64,000 nucleotides of DNA from Algisphaera agarilytica (GCF_014207595.1 NZ_JACHGY010000001.1:2610836-2674835); one strand, 5' to 3'. Numbered from the stretch's first letter, positions 42,724 to 51,070 are shown. Program-made: numbers and translations. Notes: generated from the sequence alone by a model not told the origin.

Positions 42724-43701
42724 ATGCTGTTCAGGATTACCGATCAGAGCACGATTCAGACCGGACGCCACCCCGGATTGGGGCGGCTGGGCCACCAATT
42801 ATCGGACCTCCGGGCCGTGGTGCTGCTCGCCGGTTCCGTGCGCGCCAACCAGCTCCGCAAAGCGACCGGCCGCAGTGCGCTGGAGATGCCCGTGGGCAGC
42901 AACCGCTCGGTGCTGGACTGCTGGCGTGAGCAACTGGTCACCATGGCCGAGCAGCTCGGGATCGCCAACCTGCCCGTCCGCGTGATGGTCGACCAGGCCA
43001 GCGGCATGACGCCCGGCGTGACTCAGCATGGCCCGGTGCAACTCTCCATCGAAATCGACCCCGGCGAGTTCCGCGGCACCGGCGGGCTGCTGTCGGACAT
43101 CGCCCGGGAGTACCGCGACGACGACCTGATCCTGGTCACCCACGCTTCGCAGCTGCTGTTCGAGCCGTTGGCTGAGCTGTCGGGCGCGATGGCGGAAGTC
43201 CACGCCGACGTGAGCATGATCTGCAGCGCCAACGGCACGCCCAGCGGGCTGATGCTGATGCGTTGCGGGTGCCTGCGTGACATCAACCCGGTAGGGTTTG
43301 TCGACCTCAACGAGCAAGCGCTGCCTTCGATCGCTGAGTCCCACGATGTCCGCGTCGTGCGCTACGACCAGCCGACCTCGCGGTCGCTGCGGACGTTGCC
43401 GGCGTACCTCGAAACGCTTCGTGAATACCACCGCCGACAGGCCGGCCCCAACGACAACTCGCCTCACCGCGAAGACTGGGAGAAAACCTTCGGCATCGTC
43501 GAGCCCGGTGCCCGCGTCCACGAGACCGCGATCATCCACGATTCGGTGATTCTCTCGGGCGCCCGTGTCGAGGCCCACGCCGTCCTGGTCCGCAGCGTCG
43601 TCTGCCCGGGCGTGTTGGTCGCTCGCGACCAGTCCGAAGTCGATTGCGTGGTCGGGGCCCGCGTCAACGGCAACCACTTCGTATTGCCCGCCCAATCCTG
43701 A
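42724..43701 (+). CDS. Degenerate nucleotidyltransferase-like protein with left-handed beta-helix tail
   Basis: A 325-residue protein with the layout of sugar-1-phosphate nucleotidyltransferases. LRAVVLLAGSVRANQLRKATGRSA occupies the place of the AGGxGTRLxPLT signature, but the GG and GTR residues are absent; PVGSNRSVLDCWREQL fits the following helix. From about residue 257, hexapeptide turns (IVEPGARVHETAIIHDSVIL, ARVEAHAVLVRSVVCPGVLV) form a left-handed beta-helix. It is probably a non-catalytic or altered-substrate relative. TAGGGA about ten bases upstream supports the ATG. It stands alone with 178 bases before it. Confidence 0.7.
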   Translation: MLFRITDQSTIQTGRHPGLGRLGHQLSDLRAVVLLAGSVRANQLRKATGRSALEMPVGSNRSVLDCWREQLVTMAEQLGIANLPVRVMVDQASGMTPGVTQHGPVQLSIEIDPGEFRGTGGLLSDIAREYRDDDLILVTHASQLLFEPLAELSGAMAEVHADVSMICSANGTPSGLMLMRCGCLRDINPVGFVDLNEQALPSIAESHDVRVVRYDQPTSRSLRTLPAYLETLREYHRRQAGPNDNSPHREDWEKTFGIVEPGARVHETAIIHDSVILSGARVEAHAVLVRSVVCPGVLVARDQSEVDCVVGARVNGNHFVLPAQS

Positions 43702-43865
43702 ACGAGCGGGGCGGTTTCACAGCCAAAGTTCCCGGGGGTGCTGGGGACTTGTGGTAAACTGTGCCAAGTCGCAGACACAAGGATGTTCGGACGACACAGG
43801 GATGTTTTGGTTAGGCCGAGTCAAGGCGGCTTTACCCGGTGCACTGGCGCCACGGTGTGTAACCC

Positions 43866-44747
43866 ATGATCTCGCGGCGACTGACAAAAAACGGCTGGAC
43901 GGTCTGGCACCTCATGTCGGCGATCACGATCGTGATCGCGGCGATGGCGGTGACATGGCGCGGCTGGGCGCAGATCATCGAGTTGGGTGTGACCCGTCCG
44001 GTGGCGGGCCACGTGTTCCTGGTGCCGGTGGTGGCGGTGTGGCTGGCGTGGGTGCGTCGCAAGCGGATGCTGCTGTGCCGCCCGTCGGGCTCGTTCCCGG
44101 GGATCGTGATCGCGGCGGTGGGCGCGGCGGCGTACGTGTACGGCGACAAGCGGGTGTACCCTTGGCTGTTCCACCTCGGGGCGGTCCTGCTGCCGGCGGG
44201 GTGTCTGGCAGCGATCATGGGCCGGCAAGTTCTCAAGTCCTACCTCCCGGCGTTTGTGGTGCTGCTGGGGCTGATCCCACCGCCGATCGCCTGGGCCGAG
44301 CAACTCGCCCAGCCGCTGCAGGTGGCCACGGGCAGCCTGACCTGCTGGATGTACTCGCTTTTGGGGTCCACCGCCTCGCTCAACGGCCAACACATCCGTA
44401 TTGGCGACGCGTCGATGCGGCTCAACGATGTGTGCAGCGGCCTGCCGATGGCGATGTCGCTGTTCCTGGTCAGCTACGGCTTCGTGTTCGGGGTGCCGCT
44501 GCGGATGTCGGTCCGGCTGGTGGTGCTGCTGCTGAGCCCGATCTCGGCGATCGTGTGCAGCGCCTTGGCCCTGCTCGGCACTTTCTGGCTGTACGGCGGG
44601 ATGTCGCAGGAGATGGCGGGGGTGTGGCTGCAGGTCGGGGAGTGGATCATGCTGCTGGTGGCGTTCCTGCTGCTGGTGGGGGCGATCCGCGGGCTGACCT
44701 GGGCCTCGGTGCCCATCCGGCGCTACACCCTGTCCTACGACCAATAA
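43866..44747 (+). CDS. Exosortase-family membrane protein, active site incomplete
   Basis: A 293-residue membrane protein with about eight hydrophobic helices and clear exosortase/archaeosortase architecture: LQVATGSLTCWMYSLLGSTA, then GQHIRIGDASMRLNDVCSGL, matching the conserved region that ends with the nucleophile Cys (C190). The next expected features are an NxxR motif and a later His. Here the corresponding SPISAIVCSALAL and YGGMSQEMAGVW stretches lack both Arg and His. Typical exosortases cleave PEP-CTERM sorting signals and are found in polysaccharide loci of biofilm bacteria. No protein in this window ends in a recognisable PEP-CTERM signal. It may be a regulatory or transport variant. 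Confidence 0.75.
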   Translation: MISRRLTKNGWTVWHLMSAITIVIAAMAVTWRGWAQIIELGVTRPVAGHVFLVPVVAVWLAWVRRKRMLLCRPSGSFPGIVIAAVGAAAYVYGDKRVYPWLFHLGAVLLPAGCLAAIMGRQVLKSYLPAFVVLLGLIPPPIAWAEQLAQPLQVATGSLTCWMYSLLGSTASLNGQHIRIGDASMRLNDVCSGLPMAMSLFLVSYGFVFGVPLRMSVRLVVLLLSPISAIVCSALALLGTFWLYGGMSQEMAGVWLQVGEWIMLLVAFLLLVGAIRGLTWASVPIRRYTLSYDQ

Positions 44748-45259
44748 CGCAATGGCCCCAGGGCCTGCCCGGAAAGGCGTCCGGAGAATCGGGGAGCTGG
44801 AAGAAATCGATGAAAAAAGACCCGCCGAATATCATGGCCCACCGCGATCCCGGGCCGATAAATACCGTAGTATCTGTGCCCGGGGTGGGTTTGCAGTGCT
44901 TCCGAGGAGTGCGAAGGGTTTTGGATCAAAGCCCAAGCCAGTGGCGGGTATAGTGTTGGCCGGGAAGCCGTAAATCGGTCGCTCGATATGGACGAAATGA
45001 ACCGTATGAGGTGAGCCGCTTGTCGCGGCATCGATGGATTGAGCGCCGAGGCCGATGCCTCGGCACGCAGCGCTGAAACGGGCCCAGGGCCCGAATCCAA
45101 GAACCCCGGGCGTCTGAAGGACGCCCACGATCAGGGACCCACGGGATGATTGCTCGGTACGACGGCCAATCACCCCCTCCGCGTCCCGCGTCGGGAGGTT
45201 CGAACAGCCCCCTTTACGATACGGCCGGCCCCCCGGCCTCAGGACGCGGAAAAAGTGCG
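44748..45259 (+). other. Leader region of the co-polymerase gene
   Basis: No supported gene. Near its end a perfect stem GGGCGTC/GACGCCC with loop TGAAG (45108-45126) is not followed by T, so it is a leader hairpin rather than a terminator. The frame of the following gene is open back to 45146 (ATG with AGGGA upstream), which is the alternative start. Confidence 0.5.
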
Positions 45260-47668
45260 ATGAGTGACGAACTGAACTTCAACGCCCCCAGCGGCACCCC
45301 CGTGATGCAAACCACCGGCGACGACGACTCGTCGCAGCGTCGCGAAAAGCTCATGTCTCTTCTGCGCGGCCGGCTCCACTGGGCCGTCCTCCTCTCGCTC
45401 ATCCTCGGCGGCGGCCTGGGCTACCTCGGCTACTCCAGCGTCGTCCCCATGTACCGCAGCACCGGCCAAGTTGTGGTCGAGAGCGAAGAACTGATCTTCG
45501 ATGGCATCGACGATTCCACGAGCAAGAAACGCTGGTACAGCTTCGTCGCCCGTCAGCAGCAGATGCTGCGCAGCCAGGAAGTCGCCGAGCGCGCGATGGC
45601 GTCGGACACCTGGAAGAGCCGCGGCGATGAGGCCGTGGAATGGACCCCGCAGCAATTCTCCAAGGCCATCGACACCGAGATCGATGAGCGTAACAACGAC
45701 AAGAACATCTTCACCATCTCCTTCGACGCACCGGACGCGATCACCGCGGGTGTCGGCAACCGTGCGTTGCTCGACGCCTACAGCGAAGAGTTCGACTACC
45801 GGGCCGAGACGCGTTTCATGAACCGCGTCACGCAGCTGCAGTCGCAGGTGCAGAAGTCGGAGATCAAGATCAAGCAGTACCTGGCTCAACGCCGGACCGT
45901 GCTGACCGACTACGAGTTCAATCAGATGGAAGCCGACATCCGGGCGCTGACCAACCAGCGGATCGAGCTCCAGGAAAACCTCGACACCGTCCGCGCCGAG
46001 CTCAACTCGCGCAACCCCATCCAGGAAGGCATGTCCACGAACCCCGCGGACCTGATCTCCAACGATCCCGTTCTGAATCAGATGCAGATCCAGATCGACG
46101 AGATCGAAGACAGGATCAAGGTGTTGGAGTTTGGCGGTAAAGGCCCCGGCCACCGTGAAGTCAAAGGCCTTAGCGCCGAACGTGACGTGCTCAACGCCAA
46201 GATGGAAGTGCGTATCGAGCAGCTGCTCAGCGAAGACATCGACGCCCTGATCGGCGACCCCGAGTACGACCGTCTGCGTCAGCTCGAACAGCTCTGGCAC
46301 CGCCAACTCGCCGATGTGCAGAGCCGCCTCGAAAAGCTCAACGCCAAGCAGGCCGAGGTCGCCGACCTCCAGGAGCTGATCGACGACGAGCAGCGGATCA
46401 TCGACAAGTCGCGTGACAGCATCAACGAGATCAACGTCGAGATGGACTCGCTCAAGGGCACCATCGACATCTTCGCTCCCGGGGCGACCCCCAGCTCGCC
46501 GGACAACGGCGGCAAGGCCAAGCAGGTCGCCGTGCTCGGCGGCATGGCCGGCACGGGCATCGGCTTCGGTTTCGTGATGCTGCTGGGTCTGCTCGACAGC
46601 CGCCTGCGTCACGCCGGCGACGCCCGCATGGGCCTCCGCGACACCCGCATGCTCGGCATCCTGCCGACGCTGCCGGAAAACTTCGCCGACCCCGAGCAGT
46701 CCGAACGGGCCGCTCACGCCGTGCACCACATCCGCACGCTCCTGCAGATTTCCAACCGCGGCACCGCCCGCGTGTTCAGCGTCACCAGCCCCGCCGCGGG
46801 CTCGGGCAAGAGCTCGCTTTCGGTCGCGATGGGCCTGTCCTTTGCCGCCAGTGAATCCAAGACGCTGGTCATCGACTGCGACCTCGTGGGTGCGGGCCTG
46901 ACCCGCCGCGTGGGTGCGGTGGTGAACCGCTCGGTCGAAGCGATCCTCCGCGAGGACACCGTGCTGACCGACGACCAGATCGCCAACGCCATGAGCCACG
47001 CCCGTGAGAAGGGCACCAACCTGAAAGACGCCCTCGTCGAACTGGGCATGCTCACCAAGAAAGACCTGCAGCGTCTGAACCGTCGCCAGGCCGACTCGGC
47101 GCTGGGCATCCTCGACGCCTGCCAGGGCCGCCCGTTCAGCGAGTGCGTGGCCAACACCGGCATCGAGAACTTCAACGTCCTGCCCATCGGCGCCGCCAAG
47201 CCGCAAGATGCCGGCCTGCTGTCGCCCAAGGCTATCCGCAATCTGATCGCCCGTGCCCGGGAAGAGTACGACATCGTCCTGCTCGACACCGGCCCGTGCC
47301 TGGGCTCACTCGAAGCGTCGATGTGTGCCGCCGAGGCCGACGCCACCGTGCTCATCGTGTCGCGTGGCGACTCCAAGTCGATGGCCACCAAGGCCCGCGA
47401 CCACCTGATCTCGGTCGGCGCCAACGTCGTGGGCTGCGTGTTCAACCACGCCCTCGAGGCCGACATGAACAGCGCGTCCTTCGCGTCGATCGTCAGCCAG
47501 GAACGCCGCACCGACCCCGCCCAGAGCCTGCTCTCGGCCGACCCCGCCATCGCGGCCCGCTTCGGCCCGCTCGGCTCGGCGGTCGCCGCCTTCGGCACGC
47601 CCAGCAAGTCGCCCAACGGCAAGCCCCGCCGCCAATCCGTCGCCAACGGAAGCAGCAACGGGCATTGA
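45260..47668 (+). CDS. Wzc-like polysaccharide co-polymerase/BY-kinase with helical insertion
   Basis: An 802-residue protein (from ATG 45260; 840 from 45146). It has a cytoplasmic lead, TM helix 1 (LHWAVLLSLILGGGLGYLGY), a large periplasmic coiled-coil region (~170-400), TM helix 2 (~420-443) and a C-terminal P-loop kinase. Walker A is GSGKS (514-518), Walker A' VIDCDL (D539, D541), Walker B VLLDTGP (D676). Between A' and B about 45 extra residues (~568-612; LTDDQIANAM...DALVELGMLTKKDLQRL) resemble the MshEN/GspE-N helical hairpin. The usual C-terminal Tyr cluster is missing; the tail is Ser/Asn-rich. It likely sets chain length and drives export, but autophosphorylation on a tail is doubtful. 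Confidence 0.88.
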   Translation: MSDELNFNAPSGTPVMQTTGDDDSSQRREKLMSLLRGRLHWAVLLSLILGGGLGYLGYSSVVPMYRSTGQVVVESEELIFDGIDDSTSKKRWYSFVARQQQMLRSQEVAERAMASDTWKSRGDEAVEWTPQQFSKAIDTEIDERNNDKNIFTISFDAPDAITAGVGNRALLDAYSEEFDYRAETRFMNRVTQLQSQVQKSEIKIKQYLAQRRTVLTDYEFNQMEADIRALTNQRIELQENLDTVRAELNSRNPIQEGMSTNPADLISNDPVLNQMQIQIDEIEDRIKVLEFGGKGPGHREVKGLSAERDVLNAKMEVRIEQLLSEDIDALIGDPEYDRLRQLEQLWHRQLADVQSRLEKLNAKQAEVADLQELIDDEQRIIDKSRDSINEINVEMDSLKGTIDIFAPGATPSSPDNGGKAKQVAVLGGMAGTGIGFGFVMLLGLLDSRLRHAGDARMGLRDTRMLGILPTLPENFADPEQSERAAHAVHHIRTLLQISNRGTARVFSVTSPAAGSGKSSLSVAMGLSFAASESKTLVIDCDLVGAGLTRRVGAVVNRSVEAILREDTVLTDDQIANAMSHAREKGTNLKDALVELGMLTKKDLQRLNRRQADSALGILDACQGRPFSECVANTGIENFNVLPIGAAKPQDAGLLSPKAIRNLIARAREEYDIVLLDTGPCLGSLEASMCAAEADATVLIVSRGDSKSMATKARDHLISVGANVVGCVFNHALEADMNSASFASIVSQERRTDPAQSLLSADPAIAARFGPLGSAVAAFGTPSKSPNGKPRRQSVANGSSNGH

Positions 47669-47675
47669 GTGACCG

Positions 47676-47873
47676 AGGCGCTAGGCGCTCGTGGTTAGGC
47701 GCTAGGAGAGCGCTGGGTTGCCTGAGGTGACCCGAAGGAGAGAGAAACTTTGTGCACATTATCCGAATGCCTTAAACGGATTCTCATGCCCACGCCCTAC
47801 AATGCGGGCGTGGGAATTTCGCAATGCCCCAAACCCAAGCCTAGCGCCTAACGCCTAATCCCTAGCGCCTACC
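47676..47873. repeat. Inverted repeat blocks (TAGGCGCTAGG type) flanking a leader hairpin
   Basis: Blocks 47676-47706 and 47840-47873 are inverted relatives built on TAGGCGCTAGG/CCTAGCGCCTA; the second ends one base before the next ATG. Between them is a perfect nine-pair hairpin CCCACGCCC/GGGCGTGGG (47789-47814). There is also a GAAGGAGAG motif followed by a short possible ORF near 47750. It looks like a REP-type element inserted in the intergenic space. Confidence 0.7.
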
Positions 47874-47874
47874 C

Positions 47875-49305
47875 ATGATCACCCCGTCCGAACTGACTAC
47901 GCAATACGACGACCCCTCGGTGCCCCACACCGTGTGGGGGCTCGACGCGGTGCAGCTGCACGACCGCTTCTGGGCGGCCCGCGGGGTGCAGGTCGTTCGC
48001 CTGGGCGAGCCGTCGGACCTGGTGGAAGACGCCGAGCTGTTCCTGCTCACCGACCCGCACTCGCTGTCGATCTTCCGGCTGGGGCAGCTCGTCGACACGC
48101 TGAGCTGGCTCAAGCCCAAGGTGCTGTTCGTGCGTCTGCACAACACCCAGGAGCAGGGCTACTCCGAACGCGTGATCACCGACGAGAACGACCGCTTCAC
48201 CCGCTTCGAGCGCGTGTACAGCTCGCCCGACTGGCGGCTGGGGCGGGTCGCGCTGACGCCGTCGCGTGAACTGGCCCAACTCTGGCAACAAGCCTCGGAC
48301 GCCCGCACCGCTTGGCGTCTGCTGCGTCGCACGATCCCGCCGAACCAGCGGACGACCCTATCGGTCGGCGGCTGCGTCTACGACCGCGCCGAGGAATCGC
48401 AGGTGACCGAATTCATCCGCGAGTTGGTCACCGTCTGGAAGCGTCCGGACGCCACCATCCAGCGGGCCTCGCGTCTGGACCAGCAGGCCTGGGGCGATGT
48501 CACCGGCTCACGCCCCGACCACACCCGCTTCATCGGCCCGGTCTGGGTCGGCGCCGGCCGCGAACTCAGCCACGCCGGCTCCATCGTCGGCCCCGCCGTG
48601 CTGTGGGACGTCCCCGAGCAGCGCCCCGAAGTCGAAGAGCTGCAGTGGAAGCAGATCGAACTCACCGACGTGCTCACCGGGCCGATCAAGGTCCGCACGA
48701 TCTCGAACGTACAACGCGGGCTCAAGCGTTTGTTCGACCTCGGCTTCGCGCTGATTGCTTTGCTGCTGACCCTGCCGATCTATCCGCTGGTTATGCTGGC
48801 GATCCTGATCGAAGACGGCCGGCCGTTCTTCTTCGCCCACACCCGCGAGTCGCGTGGCGGCGTGAACTTCCCCTGCCTCAAGTTCCGCACCATGCGGAAG
48901 GACGCTGAGGACATCAAGAAGAAGCTGATGGAGCAGAACCAGGCCGACGGCCCGCAGTTCTTCATCGACGACGACCCCCGCATCTCGCGCGTCGGCAAGT
49001 TCCTCCGCGCGACCAACATCGACGAGCTGCCGCAGTTCCTCAACGTCATCGCAGGGCACATGGCCATCGTCGGCCCGCGCCCTAGCCCGTACAAAGAAAA
49101 CCAGTACTGCCCGCCGTGGCGCGAAGCCCGCCTCTCGGTCCGCCCCGGCGTCACCGGCCTGTGGCAGGTCAAGCGCTCCCGCGACGCCGGCCGCGACTTC
49201 CAGGAATGGATCCGCTACGACATCGAGTACGTCGAGAACTGGTCCTGGCGGATGGACCTCTACATCATCCTCAAGACCATGGCCGCGTTCGTCGGCATGA
49301 AGTGA
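47875..49305 (+). CDS. Initiating phosphoglycosyltransferase (bacterial sugar transferase family)
   Basis: A 476-residue protein. The C-terminal ~195 residues are the polyprenyl-phosphate sugar-1-phosphate transferase domain (WbaP/WcaJ type): RGLKRLFDLGFALIALLLTLP starts the membrane hairpin, followed by CLKFRTM, DPRISRVGKFLRATNIDELPQ, IVGPRPSPY and RPGVTGLWQV. It loads the first sugar-phosphate on undecaprenyl phosphate. The first ~280 residues are not the usual four-helix or CoA-binding-like region. They form a soluble domain with a short hexapeptide-like stretch (GPVWVGAGRELSHAGSIVGP). The start is preceded by a repeat block, with no clear Shine-Dalgarno. Confidence 0.9.
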   Translation: MITPSELTTQYDDPSVPHTVWGLDAVQLHDRFWAARGVQVVRLGEPSDLVEDAELFLLTDPHSLSIFRLGQLVDTLSWLKPKVLFVRLHNTQEQGYSERVITDENDRFTRFERVYSSPDWRLGRVALTPSRELAQLWQQASDARTAWRLLRRTIPPNQRTTLSVGGCVYDRAEESQVTEFIRELVTVWKRPDATIQRASRLDQQAWGDVTGSRPDHTRFIGPVWVGAGRELSHAGSIVGPAVLWDVPEQRPEVEELQWKQIELTDVLTGPIKVRTISNVQRGLKRLFDLGFALIALLLTLPIYPLVMLAILIEDGRPFFFAHTRESRGGVNFPCLKFRTMRKDAEDIKKKLMEQNQADGPQFFIDDDPRISRVGKFLRATNIDELPQFLNVIAGHMAIVGPRPSPYKENQYCPPWREARLSVRPGVTGLWQVKRSRDAGRDFQEWIRYDIEYVENWSWRMDLYIILKTMAAFVGMK

Positions 49306-49386
49306 TCGGCTACGCTCGGTCGGGTCAAAACACTGTATCCATGGACGGGGTTTCTCAGGGCCGAGCCCGACTTCTATACTTCGGTG

Positions 49387-49830
49387 ATGCCCGAGCCGAA
49401 CAGCCCAACCCCGGTGACGGTGCCCCTTGAGGACCGTCCGCGACTGGTGCGGTGGATGTATGCCGCCGCGGGCGGGGTGTTGTTGACGCTCGGGGGCATC
49501 GGCGTGGTGGTCCCGGGCTGGCCGACGACGATCTTCTGGTTGATCGCGGCCTGGTGCTTCAGCAGGAGCTGCCCGGTATTGCAACGCTGGATTTACTCAC
49601 GCCCCCGCGTCGGCCCGGTGATTTCAGACCTGCTCGAACACCGCCGACTGACCACCGCGAACAAACGGCGAGCGATCCTGGGTATCTGGTTGGGGATTAG
49701 CCTCTCGGTTGCCGTGCTGTTGTGGCTCGGCTATTCACCGATCTATGCGTTGGCTCTGCCCGCGATCGCCGCAGGCGTCTCGGCGTGGCTGCACTTTGGA
49801 TTCAGTGCAGAGGGGCGCAACGAGAAGTAG
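49387..49830 (+). CDS. DUF454 (YbaN-like) inner-membrane protein
   Basis: A 147-residue protein with two helical hairpins. GGVLLTLGGIGVVVPGWPTTIFWLIAAWCFSRS is the family signature (G-hVLPxLPTTPFLLLAxxCFxRS), followed by a linker with RPRVGPVISDL and two more hydrophobic segments. Function of the family is unknown. The ATG at 49387 is chosen; the GTG just before it is also possible. It follows the exopolysaccharide locus by about 80 bases without a visible terminator, so co-transcription cannot be excluded. Confidence 0.82.
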   Translation: MPEPNSPTPVTVPLEDRPRLVRWMYAAAGGVLLTLGGIGVVVPGWPTTIFWLIAAWCFSRSCPVLQRWIYSRPRVGPVISDLLEHRRLTTANKRRAILGIWLGISLSVAVLLWLGYSPIYALALPAIAAGVSAWLHFGFSAEGRNEK

Positions 49831-49854
49831 CGATCGGCGTTTACGCGAAAAGCT

Positions 49855-50286
49855 TTACTCTGCCCAATCTAACTTGATTGTTGCGCCGTCGGGAATATCA
49901 CGAATCTGAAGTGCGAGATTACCTGCGAAGGCAATTAATTCCTTGCGGCTGATGGTTCCCATATTATCGATCTCGTATTTTCCACCCAAGAAGCAAGGGA
50001 TCTTCAGGCAATAACATCGTTCTGCTTCGTTCTTGCCTAAATGTTGTTTCGCCGACTCTACCAAGCCGGGCATTATCCAATCGAGAAGAAAATCATTATC
50101 CGCGCCGAGTTTCTCATACTCTGAATCAGTGCGTGCAATGATTTCGCAGGAGGGCTCGTCCGTACGAATAAGCCAACGTGATCCATCTGCGTCTAAGAAG
50201 ATCACACAGCCAAATTCATTCTCGGCTTCGATAGCAACGGGGTTGATATTCAACCAACCCCATGCGTCGCGGATAGTGGCAAGCAT
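49855..50286 (-). CDS. DUF1851/Tdi1-type immunity-like protein
   Basis: A 143-residue acidic protein. The C-terminal string IPCFLGGKYEIDNMGTISRKELIAFAGNLALQI matches the pattern of the Tdi1 C-terminal domain (DUF1851), found in immunity proteins to type VI secretion toxins and in orphan relatives. The gene is visibly richer in A+T than every neighbour, with A/T-ending codons, which suggests recent acquisition. No toxin gene is beside it. The assignment rests on a pattern match by eye and could be wrong. Confidence 0.6.
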   Translation of the reverse strand: MLATIRDAWGWLNINPVAIEAENEFGCVIFLDADGSRWLIRTDEPSCEIIARTDSEYEKLGADNDFLLDWIMPGLVESAKQHLGKNEAERCYCLKIPCFLGGKYEIDNMGTISRKELIAFAGNLALQIRDIPDGATIKLDWAE

Positions 50287-50291
50287 GTTGA

Positions 50292-50903
50292 TCAGAACAC
50301 CCAGCTAAGCACCACCAACTCCAGCGCAATGAAGCCCGCGATGATGCCTGCGATGAGCAGGGTGCGTTGCGGGGTCATCCACTTGACCTTCTGCGGCGGG
50401 GGGACCATCCGCAGTTGGGGTTCGCCGGCGGTGGGGCAGTAGGCCGGGGCGTAGCCGCGGCGGGCCTGGTCCTGGACGATGGCGATGATGAGGTTGGCGT
50501 CGAAGGCGGTGAGGCCGAACATCTTGCCGATCTTCACCAGGCGGTCGCGCTTCTCCGGGGGCAGGACCGAGCCTTGCAATTGTTCAGATACACGCACGGC
50601 CAAGACCCAGCGCGGGTCGTTGGTGCCGGCGATCGCGGTGCCTTCGGTGGGGGTGAGGTCGGGCTTGACGATGGCGCCGGCCCCGACGAGGCGGAGGCGC
50701 GGTTGGCCGTCGGCGTGAGACCGGCTAAGTTGTCCGTCGCCGGTGTCGGGCAGTTGGCCCTCGCCAGCGAGACGCGGCTTGGGTCCGGTGAAGGTCGAGG
50801 AGGCTCGGGGCGCACCGGCTTTATGGCCGCGTGGCTGCGGCTTGGGTCCGGTCTGGCCGGGGTTCAAGTTGTCTTCCGGCCAAGCCGGGGGAACCATGGA
50901 CAT
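50292..50903 (-). CDS. Tail-anchored membrane protein of unknown function
   Basis: About 203 residues from ATG 50903 (TTG 50939 is an alternative). The N-terminal half is Pro/Gly/Lys-rich and probably disordered. A central folded part (ILAVRVSEQL-type segment, PPEKRDRLVKIGKMFGLTAFDANLIIAIVQDQARRG) looks helical, and the last 22 residues are one hydrophobic helix (TLLIAGIIAGFIALELVVLS). This predicts a cytoplasmic domain anchored by its C-terminus. No family was recognised. The stop lies five bases from the start of the immunity-like gene. Confidence 0.7.
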   Translation of the reverse strand: MSMVPPAWPEDNLNPGQTGPKPQPRGHKAGAPRASSTFTGPKPRLAGEGQLPDTGDGQLSRSHADGQPRLRLVGAGAIVKPDLTPTEGTAIAGTNDPRWVLAVRVSEQLQGSVLPPEKRDRLVKIGKMFGLTAFDANLIIAIVQDQARRGYAPAYCPTAGEPQLRMVPPPQKVKWMTPQRTLLIAGIIAGFIALELVVLSWVF

Positions 50904-51070
50904 GGTGCAATCTGTCCCGAAAAACTTGAATTTTTCCAAATAAGCATAGCACGCCCTAGGGCCAAACCCAGTAAAAACTCCATTTGTGTCCGATAAACGA
51001 CAGGGGCACTTGCGCAGAATTTGCGCGATTTTATGTGGCTCCGGGGCCAGGCTCCTATAAAATAAAGTTT

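Noticed and set aside
43565-44953. 462-codon plus-strand frame overlapping the nucleotidyltransferase end and the exosortase
   Set aside because: Different frame from both real genes; Gly/Arg-rich with no domain.
45201-45215. GGTTCGAAC-like string resembling a tRNA T-loop
   Set aside because: No acceptor, D or anticodon arm could be folded around it.
12424-49305. PEP-CTERM sorting target for the exosortase-like protein
   Set aside because: C-termini of the secreted proteins in the window were inspected; none shows a PEP motif, TM helix and basic tail in sequence.
49855-50286. Possible type VI secretion locus
   Set aside because: Only an immunity-like gene is present; no structural secretion gene or toxin was found nearby.
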